A stretch of 64,000 bases of DNA from Paenibacillus dendrobii. Its GTDB lineage: Bacteria; Bacillota; Bacilli; Paenibacillales; Paenibacillaceae. Numbering within the stretch: the stretch's first letter is position 1; every line of letters starts with the position of its first letter. Positions 9,106 to 16,601 of this stretch are shown piece by piece. The notes under the pieces were generated by a model, which saw only the letters and a program-made list of their open reading frames with translations, was not told the DNA's origin and made no database searches. A program made the position numbers and the translations under genes. The stretch lies in assembly GCF_009807035.1 (NCBI RefSeq), contig NZ_WUBI01000001.1, forward strand, positions 2,480,001-2,544,000. The letters run 5' to 3'.

Positions 9106-9210
9106 ATGTCGTTCTCATTAACGTTTTGGATTATTGCACTGGTGCTTGTTATGTTCTTGACAGGCATCTTAACCGCAGCTTATAACGAAGATAAAACCAA
9201 AGGCCTGTAA
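9106..9210 (+). CDS. Small (34-residue) membrane peptide
   Basis: A short ORF encoding a single hydrophobic helix (residues ~3-25, SLTFWIIALVLVMFLTGIL) followed by a charged tail ending NEDKTKGL. It has a strong ribosome site (GGGAGGTGG, five bases before the ATG), a possible -10 upstream and a good terminator 15 bases after its stop, which together make it a likely real monocistronic gene. It resembles in shape the small membrane subunits or regulators that attach to larger membrane complexes, but I do not recognise a family. Such genes are commonly missed in automatic annotation. Confidence 0.65.
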   Translation: MSFSLTFWIIALVLVMFLTGILTAAYNEDKTKGL

Positions 9211-9224
9211 TCCACGGCCAAAAG

Positions 9225-9252
9225 GGCTTCCTGAATAAGGAAGCCTTTTTTC
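9225..9252 (+). terminator. Terminator after the small membrane peptide gene
   Basis: GGCTTCC (9225-9231) pairs with GGAAGCC (9239-9245) and is followed by a T run. Confidence 0.85.
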
Positions 9253-9280
9253 TTGCGCTTTATTCCTCCGTGAGAGGCAT

Positions 9281-9310
9281 AAAAAAGAAACATCACGAAT
9301 CCTCGTGATG
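9281..9310 (-). terminator. Terminator after the AbrB-family gene
   Basis: CATCACGA (9291-9298) pairs with TCGTGATG (9303-9310); the minus strand continues into TTTCTTTTTT. Confidence 0.85.
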
Positions 9311-9323
9311 CCTGAAATGATGG

Positions 9324-9578
9324 TTAAGCGTGTTTTTGCAGCTGTACCATATCCGATTGGCACTGGCCGCAAATGTAACGTTCTTTAAACTCGCTTACAT
9401 CATCCATGGAGCCGCAGAATACACATTTGGGACGATAACGTTCCAGGATGATATGATCTCCCTGCACCAAAATTTCCACAGGGTCCCCCTCATTCATCTG
9501 ATACCGTTTTCTGAGCGATTTGGGCAAGACAATTCTTCCCAGCTGATCGACTTTGCGAACTACACCAGCAGGTTTCAT
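9324..9578 (-). CDS. abrB: AbrB/SpoVT-family transition-state regulator with C-terminal Cys4 motif
   Basis: An 84-residue DNA-binding protein. Residues 3-47 are an AbrB swapped-hairpin domain (GVVRKVDQLGRIVLPKSLRK), as in B. subtilis AbrB/Abh/SpoVT, which repress post-exponential genes during growth. Unlike B. subtilis AbrB, the C-terminus carries C52-x2-C55 and C70-x2-C73, a probable zinc ribbon. The start follows GAGAGGTG. It is monocistronic, between two terminators or promoter regions. I use the abrB symbol for family membership; the exact paralogue is uncertain. Confidence 0.85.
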   Translation of the reverse strand: MKPAGVVRKVDQLGRIVLPKSLRKRYQMNEGDPVEILVQGDHIILERYRPKCVFCGSMDDVSEFKERYICGQCQSDMVQLQKHA

Positions 9579-9751
9579 AGACCAACTACACCTCTCCTAT
9601 TAACTAGTCAACTTCTTTTATGATTAGAAAGTACTCCAAAGTATGGTAAAACGCCTTTCCAATCAAAAAAAATGGGTCTTTCTTAATAGTTCGATATGAG
9701 GATGTCGAATCCTGCTAACAAATCGAATTTTTATTTCTTTCTTTTAGAAAC

Positions 9752-10216
9752 TTACTTCATGCCCGGAAAATCCAACTGCCGCAGAGCTTCAAATACGATG
9801 ATCGCAGCCGAATTGGACAAATTCAACGAACGGACATTATCGGTCATTGGCATACGGATGCAGGTCTCGGGATTTGCGGCCAGCAGCTCTTCGGGCAGAC
9901 CCTTGGTTTCTTTTCCGAACACGAGAAAGTCCCCGTCCCGGAACTCGATGTCGTTGTATCTTTTGACGGCCTTTGTCGAAGCATAAAAGAAACGGCCTTC
10001 GGGATATTTCTCCTGTACCTCCGCGAATGAATCATGGTACTCCAAATGAACGGAATGCCAATAGTCCAATCCCGCCCTCTTCAGCTTCGAATCATCCGTA
10101 CTAAAACCAAGCGGCCGAACCAAGTGCAAATGGGTTCCCGTTGCCGCGCAGGTTCTTGAGATGTTGCCGGTGTTTGCCGGAATTTCAGGTTCTACAAGCA
10201 CGATATGCAGTGCCAT
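9752..10216 (-). CDS. trmL: tRNA (cytidine/uridine(34)-2'-O)-methyltransferase TrmL
   Basis: A 154-residue minimal SPOUT-class methyltransferase that uses S-adenosylmethionine to methylate the wobble ribose 34 of tRNA-Leu isoacceptors. The family's trefoil-knot motifs are visible: N-terminal VLVEPEIPANTGNISRTCAA, FLVFGKETKGLP in the middle, and the C-terminal IRMPMTDNVRSLNLSNSAAI. The ATG at 10216 is preferred over the adjacent TTG because GGAGTGA is seven bases upstream. It lies downstream of serC but is separated from it by a terminator. Confidence 0.93.
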   Translation of the reverse strand: MALHIVLVEPEIPANTGNISRTCAATGTHLHLVRPLGFSTDDSKLKRAGLDYWHSVHLEYHDSFAEVQEKYPEGRFFYASTKAVKRYNDIEFRDGDFLVFGKETKGLPEELLAANPETCIRMPMTDNVRSLNLSNSAAIIVFEALRQLDFPGMK

Positions 10217-10259
10217 CAATGAATCACTCCATCCTATTCTTCTTCAAAATGCAGCAACG

Positions 10260-10292
10260 AAAAAGCCTTCCGCCAAAGTAAGGCGAAAGGCT
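10260..10292 (-). terminator. Terminator after serC
   Basis: An 11-bp stem with one mismatch (10264-10274 with 10282-10292), followed on the minus strand by TTTTCG. Confidence 0.8.
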
Positions 10293-10327
10293 GTGCGTTC
10301 AACAGGCTGAATCCGTATCAGCTTCCA

Positions 10328-11416
10328 TTATCCATGACTCTTTTGGAAATCGGTCATGAAATCGACCAGAGCTTTGCAGGTGTCGTAAGGTACCGCATTA
10401 TAAATGGAAGCGCGTAATCCGCCCACGCTGCGGTGACCCTTCAGACCGATGAATCCTGCCTGCTCCGATTCCTTGATGAACTGCTTCTCGAGTTCTTCGG
10501 ATGCCAGCCGGAATGTAATGTTCATCATGGAACGGCTGCCGGCATCGACAGGACCGCGATAGAAGCCTTCGCTGCTATCGATTATATCATAAATCAGGCC
10601 TGCTTTCTTGCGGTTGGCCTGCTCCACTCCAGCCAAGCCACCCTTTTCATCAATCCATTTCAATACTTCGTTTACCATATATACAGAGAAAGAAGGAGGC
10701 GTATTGTACAGAGAGTCATTCTTCAAGTGCGTGCTGTAGCGCAGCATCGTCGGAATATGCTTTGGAGATTCGGCAATCATCTCTTCTTTAGCGATCACAA
10801 CCGTCACGCCAGAAGGTCCGAGATTCTTCTGAGCTCCGGCGTAGATGAAGTCGAACTGAGTGGCATCGAACTGCCGACAGAGAATATCGCTCGACATATC
10901 AGCGATCAGCGGAACGTTGCCTGTCTTTGGATACTGCTGATATTGAGTGCCTTCGATGGTTTCATTGGAGGTTACATGCAGATAAGCCGCGTTATCCGGA
11001 ATTTCGATGCTGCTAAGATCTGGGATGGACATATACTTATCCGCTTCAGAAGAGGCGGCAATATGCGTTTCGCCAATCAGTTTCGCTTCCTTGATCGCTT
11101 TATCAGCCCAGCTGCCGGACAGAACATAACTCGCCGTTTTGCCTTCGGTCAGGAAATTCATCGGAATCATGGCGAACTGTGTGCTTGCGCCGCCTTGCAA
11201 GAAAAGGACCTTGTACCCTTCAGGATTGCCGAGCAGAGACAACAGGCGGCTTTCCGCTTCATGATGGACTTCCTCATACACTTTGCCGCGATGAGACATT
11301 TCCATAATGGACATGCCTGTTCCCCGAAAATCAACAAATTCAGCCTGTGCGCGTTCCAGAACCTCGAGCGGCAATGCTGCCGGCCCCGCATTGAAATTGT
11401 AAGCTCTCTTGCTCAC
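10328..11416 (-). CDS. serC: Phosphoserine aminotransferase SerC
   Basis: PLP enzyme of serine biosynthesis (3-phosphohydroxypyruvate to O-phosphoserine; also able to act in the pyridoxal 5'-phosphate pathway). The N-terminus (SKRAYNFNAGPAALPLEVLE) and the PLP-lysine segment (FIYAGAQKNLGPSGVTVVI) are diagnostic, and the C-terminal HRSVGGLRASIYNA motif is present. I choose the GTG at 11416, five bases after GGGGAG, giving 362 residues, the family's normal length; a longer in-frame ORF adds 28 residues without family similarity. No serA or serB is adjacent. Confidence 0.95.
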   Translation of the reverse strand: MSKRAYNFNAGPAALPLEVLERAQAEFVDFRGTGMSIMEMSHRGKVYEEVHHEAESRLLSLLGNPEGYKVLFLQGGASTQFAMIPMNFLTEGKTASYVLSGSWADKAIKEAKLIGETHIAASSEADKYMSIPDLSSIEIPDNAAYLHVTSNETIEGTQYQQYPKTGNVPLIADMSSDILCRQFDATQFDFIYAGAQKNLGPSGVTVVIAKEEMIAESPKHIPTMLRYSTHLKNDSLYNTPPSFSVYMVNEVLKWIDEKGGLAGVEQANRKKAGLIYDIIDSSEGFYRGPVDAGSRSMMNITFRLASEELEKQFIKESEQAGFIGLKGHRSVGGLRASIYNAVPYDTCKALVDFMTDFQKSHG

Positions 11417-11660
11417 GATAACTCCCCATCCTCTCTCTGTAACTAATTTTATAAAATGATAGCAGGTATCCCCGGATGCATCAAGTACCAAAAAGCACAA
11501 GCGCTTGTTCCAGTGATCTTTTCCCTTTCCATATCACTTTAGCACATTTCTTTTACTCTTATAAAGCTTTACAGAAATAAAATCTTTTGCACTCTTCAAG
11601 TGACCTAAGAAGCCAGAGCGAACTGTTCGCATGAAGTAACGATAACCGGCTGATATATGA

Positions 11661-11690
11661 AAAAGAGCCCACCCGCCAAGGCGGACAGGC
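11661..11690 (-). terminator. Terminator after the catalase gene
   Basis: GCCTGTCCGCC pairs with GGCGGGTGGGC (internal mismatch) and is followed by TCTTTTT on the minus strand. Confidence 0.75.
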
Positions 11691-11700
11691 ATCGTTATGT

Positions 11701-13332
11701 TTAATAGGGTTCCGCTTCATGACCCATTCGCTCAGCGTCACGAACCGCTTTCTTTCGCTGATCCGAACCTTTTGCTTCCTTATTGCGGGCTTTTGCCAAC
11801 CCTTCGGCTACTCTCCGGCCATATTCTTCATCGGCTTGAGTAAAGTTTCGTACCATCTGCTGCTGTATGGATTCATCGCACAGAATCAGCGCGTTCACGA
11901 GATTACGGATGAGATCCTCCCTTTCCCAGTCCTCGAAGGCGCGGAATGTATGACCCGCTTGCTTGAAATCATTCGTCCGCTCGATTCTCTCACGCTGCAG
12001 CTTCGCATGATACTCGGGTTCGTGTGGCTTCGCTTGTTGCTCCGCTTCAACGAGACCATCCGTCATCGATGGCTCATAGTCCACGTGCGGGCTCTGTTCA
12101 GGTGCCATGTCGACAAAATACTGCATCTGTCCGGCTCGCTGATTCGTCGCTACACGCTTTTTGGGCGCGTTGATCGGCAGCTGTAGATAGTTGGTTCCTA
12201 CACGGTAACGTTGGGTATCGGAATAAGAAAATGTACGTCCTTGAAGCAGCTTATCATCAGAGAAATCAAGTCCATCCACAAGCACTCCAGTGCCGAATGC
12301 CGCCTGCTCTACCTCGTTGTAATAATTCTCCGGGTTCCGATCGAGTACCATTTTACCTACTTTAAGAAAAGGGAACTGCTCTTCCGGCCACAGTTTGGTC
12401 GGATCCAGCGGATCGAAATCGAGCTCGGGATGGTCATCATCACTCATGATCTGCACGCATAGCTCCCATTCAGGGTAGTCCCCCCGCTTGATTGCCTCAT
12501 ACAGATCCTGGGTCGCGTGGCTGTCATTCATGCCTTGAATCTCGTTGGCTTCGCCCTGCGTCAGATTTTTAATGCCCTGATGAATCGGCTCCCAGTGGTA
12601 CTTCACAAGCACCGCTTGCCCTTCCGCATTCACCCACTTATACGTGTTAACGCCCGAACCCTGCATCTGCCGATAGTTTGCGGGTATTCCCCAAGGGGAG
12701 AAAAGGAAAGTAATCATATGGGTCGCTTCAGGAGATTTGGATACAAAATCAAACATCCCCACGGAACCTGGCACATTGGATACCGGATCCGGCTTAAAGG
12801 CATGCACCATGTCCGGGAATTTCAGGGGATCGCGGATAAAAAAGATCTTGAGGTTGTTTCCTACGAGGTCCCAGTTTCCTTCCTCGGTATAAAACTTCAC
12901 CGCAAATCCGCGCGGATCCCGCAGTGTCTCCGGTGAACCCGTTCCATGTATCACGGTCGAGAAACGCACGAACACAGGCGTACGGTTTCCTTTGACCTGA
13001 AACAGTTTCGCGCGGGTGTATTGGGACACCGGCTCCTCGCCTACCTTGCCATAGCTTTCAAAATAACCATGCGCTCCTGCCCCGCGGGCATGAACGACTC
13101 GCTCCGGCGGACGCTCCCGATCGAAGTGGGTGATCTTCTCGAGAAAGTGATAGTTCTCCAGCGTCATCGGTCCACGGCTGCCTACTGTCCGCACATTCTG
13201 ATTATCGGATATCGGGTGGCCTTGACGGTCCGTCAGTGTTTTGGCCTTTTCCACCTCACCCGATGTGCCGCCAGCATGCGTTCTCTCCTGTTCAAGGGCA
13301 CCGCTGCCATGCTTCTTATGATCATGCTTCAT
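11701..13332 (-). CDS. katA: Haem catalase
   Basis: A cytoplasmic monofunctional haem catalase (2 H2O2 to 2 H2O + O2). The distal histidine is H81 ([15 protein letters not shown]), the distal asparagine is in DLVGNN (159-160), and the proximal haem-tyrosine motif is [14 protein letters not shown]. At 543 residues it is longer than B. subtilis KatA (483), mainly from a His/Gly-rich N-terminal extension of ~35 residues and a ~60-residue basic tail, so its length is nearer the sporulation catalase KatX. I saw no recognisable PerR box between 13333 and 13450. The katA symbol marks the family, not proven orthology. Confidence 0.92.
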   Translation of the reverse strand: MKHDHKKHGSGALEQERTHAGGTSGEVEKAKTLTDRQGHPISDNQNVRTVGSRGPMTLENYHFLEKITHFDRERPPERVVHARGAGAHGYFESYGKVGEEPVSQYTRAKLFQVKGNRTPVFVRFSTVIHGTGSPETLRDPRGFAVKFYTEEGNWDLVGNNLKIFFIRDPLKFPDMVHAFKPDPVSNVPGSVGMFDFVSKSPEATHMITFLFSPWGIPANYRQMQGSGVNTYKWVNAEGQAVLVKYHWEPIHQGIKNLTQGEANEIQGMNDSHATQDLYEAIKRGDYPEWELCVQIMSDDDHPELDFDPLDPTKLWPEEQFPFLKVGKMVLDRNPENYYNEVEQAAFGTGVLVDGLDFSDDKLLQGRTFSYSDTQRYRVGTNYLQLPINAPKKRVATNQRAGQMQYFVDMAPEQSPHVDYEPSMTDGLVEAEQQAKPHEPEYHAKLQRERIERTNDFKQAGHTFRAFEDWEREDLIRNLVNALILCDESIQQQMVRNFTQADEEYGRRVAEGLAKARNKEAKGSDQRKKAVRDAERMGHEAEPY

Positions 13333-13461
13333 CCTCGTTCACATCTCCTGTTTATGTATTATTCATTTGGTTAATATGTCCAACCAGATAGCGAGGCATG
13401 CAGGTTGATAGGTCATCGGATTATGATGAATTAAGAGGTACGGGCGTGTGAGCTAAGAGCA

Positions 13462-13492
13462 AACAAAAGACTGCCCCAAGATGGGACAGCCT
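13462..13492 (-). terminator. Terminator at the end of the SdpABC-like cluster
   Basis: GACTGCCCC (13469-13477) pairs with GGGACAGCC (13483-13491, one mismatch); the minus strand continues TTTTGTTTG. It marks the end of the gene cluster that begins near 18.74 kb. Confidence 0.75.
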
Positions 13493-13566
13493 TTTGGTAA
13501 GACACGCTGATATCAGCTACCGGAAAACCTTCTATATAAAATAAACTTCAATTTATATAGTTGTCT

Positions 13567-14034
13567 TTATCTCTTCGGGATCATGCAAACATCGCCCTCG
13601 CACTGGCCAATCGGAATGATTTTCCTGCTGCTTGCAATCCAGTCGTATACGTATGCACCGATCCCGAGGATACGGGCCGCATATAAAAACGGAACGAGCA
13701 CCCATAGTATAGGAATTTGACGGCTCATATGATAGATGGTGTCGATGCCCTCAAACTGCTGTGTTTCCAAGTGCTTCGCCGCGTTCGCGGTCATTCGGTA
13801 CTTTTTTTTCTTGGTGTACTTTACCGCAACCATGCGTTTCAGCGCCTGCTCCTGATCCACTTGAAATTGCTCGAGGATTTGCTCTTCCCTGGCTGGCATA
13901 AAGGTTATGCGCTTGAACCAATCCCACTTCCGGTAGAAACGCATCGTTCGAGTACACATCGGACACCAATTGTCGTAAAAAACAAAAAGCCCTTTGCCAT
14001 GTTCTTGATCAGCTGCATTTGGCTCGTATGGCAT
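13567..14034 (-). CDS. DCC-family (DUF393) thiol-disulfide oxidoreductase
   Basis: A 155-residue thioredoxin-fold-like protein of the DCC/DUF393 family. The hallmark YDNWCPMC gives the redox pair C24-x2-C27. A hydrophobic stretch (~105-130, IPILWVLVPFLYAARILGIGAY) is typical of family members that interact with membrane partners. It follows the HTTM gene by 21 bases with a good GGAGGGG site, so it is the last gene of the peptide-maturation operon. DCC proteins are commonly found beside or fused to HTTM proteins. The peptide precursor in this cluster has no cysteine in its mature part, so a role other than making a disulfide in that peptide must be considered. Confidence 0.85.
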   Translation of the reverse strand: MPYEPNAADQEHGKGLFVFYDNWCPMCTRTMRFYRKWDWFKRITFMPAREEQILEQFQVDQEQALKRMVAVKYTKKKKYRMTANAAKHLETQQFEGIDTIYHMSRQIPILWVLVPFLYAARILGIGAYVYDWIASSRKIIPIGQCEGDVCMIPKR

Positions 14035-14055
14035 CGAAATTCCCCTCCACCCCTG

Positions 14056-14985
14056 TTAGGATACTTCTCTGTTAACGGTCTGTTTTTTATCTGTAGATAA
14101 GACAAAACGCCTTTTAAGGCCACTCCATCTGGAACGGAACATTCCGGCAACCTTGTAATAGAAGCCATCGGACAGCAGCGGCAGCTCAAAGGCAATCATT
14201 ACAAGCGAGAACGAAGGCAGATTCATGAACACCCAGATTCCCAAGTGGAACATGATCGACACGGCAATGACAAACGGTTTTACGCGCCGGTAGAGGATCA
14301 GAAACGGAAACGCAATTTGGAAAAAGATCGTTACGTACGAGCCGGCAACCGAGGTCCATGGATGATTGACGATGAGCGACGAAAATAACGGATTTCGGAA
14401 CTCGTCGACCTGAAGGATATAATACAGCGCGGTGCCATCCTGCCACATGCCTCCCTGGATTTTCATCAGCCCGGCCGTGAAATAGACGTAACAGATCTGC
14501 AAAATGACGGCCATCCACCCGAAATTATGCAAAATGCCCAGAGCTTTCTTCCACAGCGTCGTCGGCTTGGAATCCAGTTTGCCGAACAGATCCGTAAGGA
14601 TCAGATAAGGGAACATGACGCGAAGCAGATTATCTCCCCCGTCGCCGATCAAGAGCGAAACAGAAGTCCACGACCAGAAGAACAGAAAATTTATGAATAC
14701 AATGATTCTTCCGCCCCATCCGATCGTAAAGCACAATGCCGCAAGAATGGCAACATGATAGAGAATGTTAAAAACCAAAGGACTGTCTACATGAAAAAGG
14801 CTGAATAAATTCGAATCGGAAAAAACACCATCCGGTCCAAACAAGAAAAATCGCTGTCCGTAGTTGACCGAATAAATATACAGCAAAATGACCCCGATAA
14901 TGATTCTGACCAGCTTCATACCAACCTGATGCCGCGGGACCGAAATCACGTCAATGGCTTTATCAATCCATGCACCGATCTTCAT
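14056..14985 (-). CDS. HTTM-domain membrane protein, SdpB-like
   Basis: A 309-residue polytopic membrane protein with a horizontally transferred transmembrane (HTTM) domain, the domain shared by vitamin K-dependent gamma-carboxylases and by SdpB, the membrane protein needed to mature the B. subtilis SDP toxin. About eight hydrophobic segments are visible, with conserved features such as LRIIIG near residue 26, DGGDNLLR and QICYVYFTAGLMKIQGGMWQDGTALYY. It overlaps the upstream SdpA-like gene (ATGA) and is followed by the DCC oxidoreductase. In SdpABC, SdpA and SdpB are both required for toxin activation, and I infer the same partnership here. Confidence 0.82.
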   Translation of the reverse strand: MKIGAWIDKAIDVISVPRHQVGMKLVRIIIGVILLYIYSVNYGQRFFLFGPDGVFSDSNLFSLFHVDSPLVFNILYHVAILAALCFTIGWGGRIIVFINFLFFWSWTSVSLLIGDGGDNLLRVMFPYLILTDLFGKLDSKPTTLWKKALGILHNFGWMAVILQICYVYFTAGLMKIQGGMWQDGTALYYILQVDEFRNPLFSSLIVNHPWTSVAGSYVTIFFQIAFPFLILYRRVKPFVIAVSIMFHLGIWVFMNLPSFSLVMIAFELPLLSDGFYYKVAGMFRSRWSGLKRRFVLSTDKKQTVNREVS

Positions 14986-15689
14986 GTCGCAGGTCCCCCC
15001 GATGCCAGTTTAAAAGGCAGCGGAGCCACCTCTTCATACTTCAGCCATTCAGTTTCGAATCCGGCAATCTCCGGCTTCCATTGCTGATTCATCCGTTCTG
15101 AATAGGGCTTTACCGGAGCGAACAGGACTCTAAGCTTCACATCCTGTATCTTATTGCTCCGGGTTAATTGGGTACAAGCTACAGATCCAAGGCGTTTTAG
15201 CATTTTCGTGCCCATTTCCTTGGTCGTCTTGGAACTGTCGTCTTCTCTTTTGCAGACGGGGTTATCAGGGTCGGTGCCGCATATTTTTTGTCGGTACAGC
15301 TCCGAGGTTGGATCCGAAAAGCCCTGGTAATAGCGGATCGCCGTCAAATGCATGCGCGATAATCTTACAAATGGCCCTAAGGGCTCATTATGCAGCGAAT
15401 TCAGCATGCCGACATTAATGTTGTACCATTCGGATTCCTGGTCCGCGTCTTCATCCTTGCATTTAACCAATAAGCCTGTGTTGTTATGTAAAGGTTCCGG
15501 GGCAAACAGTGACCAGTTTTGCGCCCATAGATCTTGCGTGTATTGATGAATATACGGATTCATAGCAGATTTGATTGGATTGGCGGGAGAAAGATACAGA
15601 AAGATCAGAAAAAAATGACTGATGAAAATATAAGCAGAAACAGCCACTAAGGAGCAAAGTACAAGTCTGGACAAAATTTTACGTTTCAT
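14982..15689 (-). CDS. SdpA/DUF5819-like membrane-anchored maturation protein
   Basis: A 235-residue protein with one N-terminal transmembrane helix (~10-35) and an extracytoplasmic domain. The segment TQDLWAQNWSLFAPEP is characteristic of the DUF5819/SdpA-like family, whose members are encoded beside HTTM/SdpB-like proteins. It has three cysteines beyond the membrane helix (CKDED, KICGTDPDNPVC region) and one in SVACTQL, which could be clients of the adjacent DCC redox protein. The gene overlaps the HTTM gene by four bases. The ribosome site is unusual: AAGGG lies only three bases before the ATG, and a better AAGGAG is 19 bases away next to a hairpin (15703-15736). Confidence 0.75.
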   Translation of the reverse strand: MKRKILSRLVLCSLVAVSAYIFISHFFLIFLYLSPANPIKSAMNPYIHQYTQDLWAQNWSLFAPEPLHNNTGLLVKCKDEDADQESEWYNINVGMLNSLHNEPLGPFVRLSRMHLTAIRYYQGFSDPTSELYRQKICGTDPDNPVCKREDDSSKTTKEMGTKMLKRLGSVACTQLTRSNKIQDVKLRVLFAPVKPYSERMNQQWKPEIAGFETEWLKYEEVAPLPFKLASGGPAT

Positions 15690-15702
15690 GGTCCCTTAAT
15701 TA

Positions 15703-15736
15703 GAAACGCTCCTTCTGGAAAAATCCTCAGCGTTTC
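15703..15736 (-). repeat. Inverted repeat just upstream of the SdpA-like gene
   Basis: GAAACGCT (15703-15710) is complementary to AGCGTTTC (15729-15736) with an 18-base loop. It overlaps the strongest Shine-Dalgarno-like sequence ahead of the gene and could affect its translation. Confidence 0.5.
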
Positions 15737-15770
15737 TCCTCCTCCCTCGCAGGTTAAGTCGATAAACAAC

Positions 15771-15813
15771 CATCAGCATCCCTGATCTGGTTGTCCAAAA
15801 CGGGATGCTGATG
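15771..15813 (-). terminator. 12-bp stem-loop between precursor gene and maturation genes (partial terminator?)
   Basis: CATCAGCATCCC (15771-15782) and GGGATGCTGATG (15802-15813) are perfectly complementary. On the minus strand it is followed by GGTTGTTTATCG, a weak T-tract. This arrangement often lets a peptide precursor be made in excess over its maturation proteins, by partial termination or mRNA stabilisation. Confidence 0.65.
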
Positions 15814-15836
15814 ACGTTTTTAGAAACTTATGGATT

Positions 15837-16229
15837 TTAATGATCAAATACTATGTCAGTTACCTGTGTATAGGATGGTTCCATCGATGCACCGAACAGA
15901 GAGGAGACGGCATAGCCAGCAAAGCCGGCTACTGCGCCTACGGCTGCGCCCGTAGCTGCGCCTGCGCCTGCTCCGGCAAGCGTGCCAGGCAGCGACCAGG
16001 ACAATCCGCCAGCTCCAGCTGCGGCTCCCGTGACAGCGCCTGATGCTGCGCCTCCAGCTGCAGCGGCACCTGCCGCTGCCCACCAGCTGGCCTGTATCAT
16101 TTCTTCCTTGTCCGGCTCAATCTGTGACGGCGAAACAGCCAATGCCTGCTGGTTCGTCGATACAAAAATAAGCGAAGCAACGAAAGCTGTACCTACCAAA
16201 GCCTTCGTAATACGATTCCACTTCAACAA
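15837..16229 (-). CDS. Secreted Gly/Ala-rich peptide precursor, candidate SdpC-like toxin/bacteriocin
   Basis: A 130-residue exported protein that I do not match to a named family. A Sec signal peptide is clear: MLKWNRITK, hydrophobic ~10-26, then a likely cleavage QQALA/VS near residue 31. An acidic spacer (SQIEPDKEEMIQ) precedes a long Gly/Ala core (~46-115) rich in GxxxG/AxxxG patterns, broken by WW, GLSWSLPG and FAGYAVSSLF, and ending in an acidic tail. The core could form membrane-inserting helices. There is no cysteine after the signal peptide. The TTG at 16229 is chosen because AAGGAGGTGAT lies just upstream; the in-frame ATG at 16247 overlaps that site. It has its own promoter and sits between ABC transporter/membrane genes and SdpA/SdpB-like genes. 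Confidence 0.72.
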   Translation of the reverse strand: MLKWNRITKALVGTAFVASLIFVSTNQQALAVSPSQIEPDKEEMIQASWWAAAGAAAAGGAASGAVTGAAAGAGGLSWSLPGTLAGAGAGAATGAAVGAVAGFAGYAVSSLFGASMEPSYTQVTDIVFDH

Positions 16230-16307
16230 AATATCACCTCCTTTCATACATGAATCAGAAAGGGCGGCCTTGATGATGGATATCGGACCGTCTGTTGCCC
16301 TACATAA

Positions 16308-16335
16308 ATTATACAAGACTTTTAAATAATTTCAA
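16308..16335 (-). promoter_or_regulatory. Sigma-A promoter of the peptide precursor gene
   Basis: On the minus strand TTGAAA (16330-16335) is separated by 16 bases from a perfect TATAAT (16308-16313). It gives the precursor a dedicated transcript with a ~70-base leader. Confidence 0.75.
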
Positions 16336-16351
16336 TATTTTTACTATTTTT

Positions 16352-16570
16352 CTAAATATTTAATAAATAACCTATAAAACCCACAAATCCGATGAAGCCT
16401 AAATAAGATGCACGATGCAGCCATACTTGATTATGGTTCCATAAGATGAAAAATACGAAAAAAGGAAAAAACGGTTGAAAAGGATTAGGATGTCCTGATA
16501 GATTCACCATTGTCAAAAGCGACAAAACGGCTAAAAATTTGATCCATGAATTCGACTGATTTTTAGGCAT
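16352..16570 (-). CDS. Small membrane protein, candidate immunity protein
   Basis: A 72-residue protein with two or three hydrophobic segments (~11-24, ~31-43 and ~53-71), the middle one very aromatic (FQPFFPFFVFFILW). I do not recognise a family. It has a good ribosome site (AAGGGGGAAGAG) and lies between the ABC permease and the peptide precursor, a common position for immunity proteins of membrane-active peptides (compare SdpI, which is larger). Function is inferred only from position and membrane nature. Confidence 0.65.
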   Translation of the reverse strand: MPKNQSNSWIKFLAVLSLLTMVNLSGHPNPFQPFFPFFVFFILWNHNQVWLHRASYLGFIGFVGFIGYLLNI

Positions 16571-16601
16571 AACTCTTCCCCCTTGAAATGAAATACATTC
16601 G

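Noticed and set aside
11417..11660. T-box or other riboswitch upstream of serC
   Set aside because: No T-box sequence (GGTGGNACC), specifier-like stem or terminator was found in the leader.
13333..13460. PerR box upstream of the catalase gene
   Set aside because: No match to TTATAATNATTATAA was found; a TTGGAC/TAATAC pair is too close to the ribosome site to be a credible promoter.
16247..16316. Longer N-terminal starts for the peptide precursor (ATG at 16316 or 16247)
   Set aside because: They lie before or inside the AAGGAGGTGAT ribosome site and would place a non-signal-like stretch ahead of the signal peptide.
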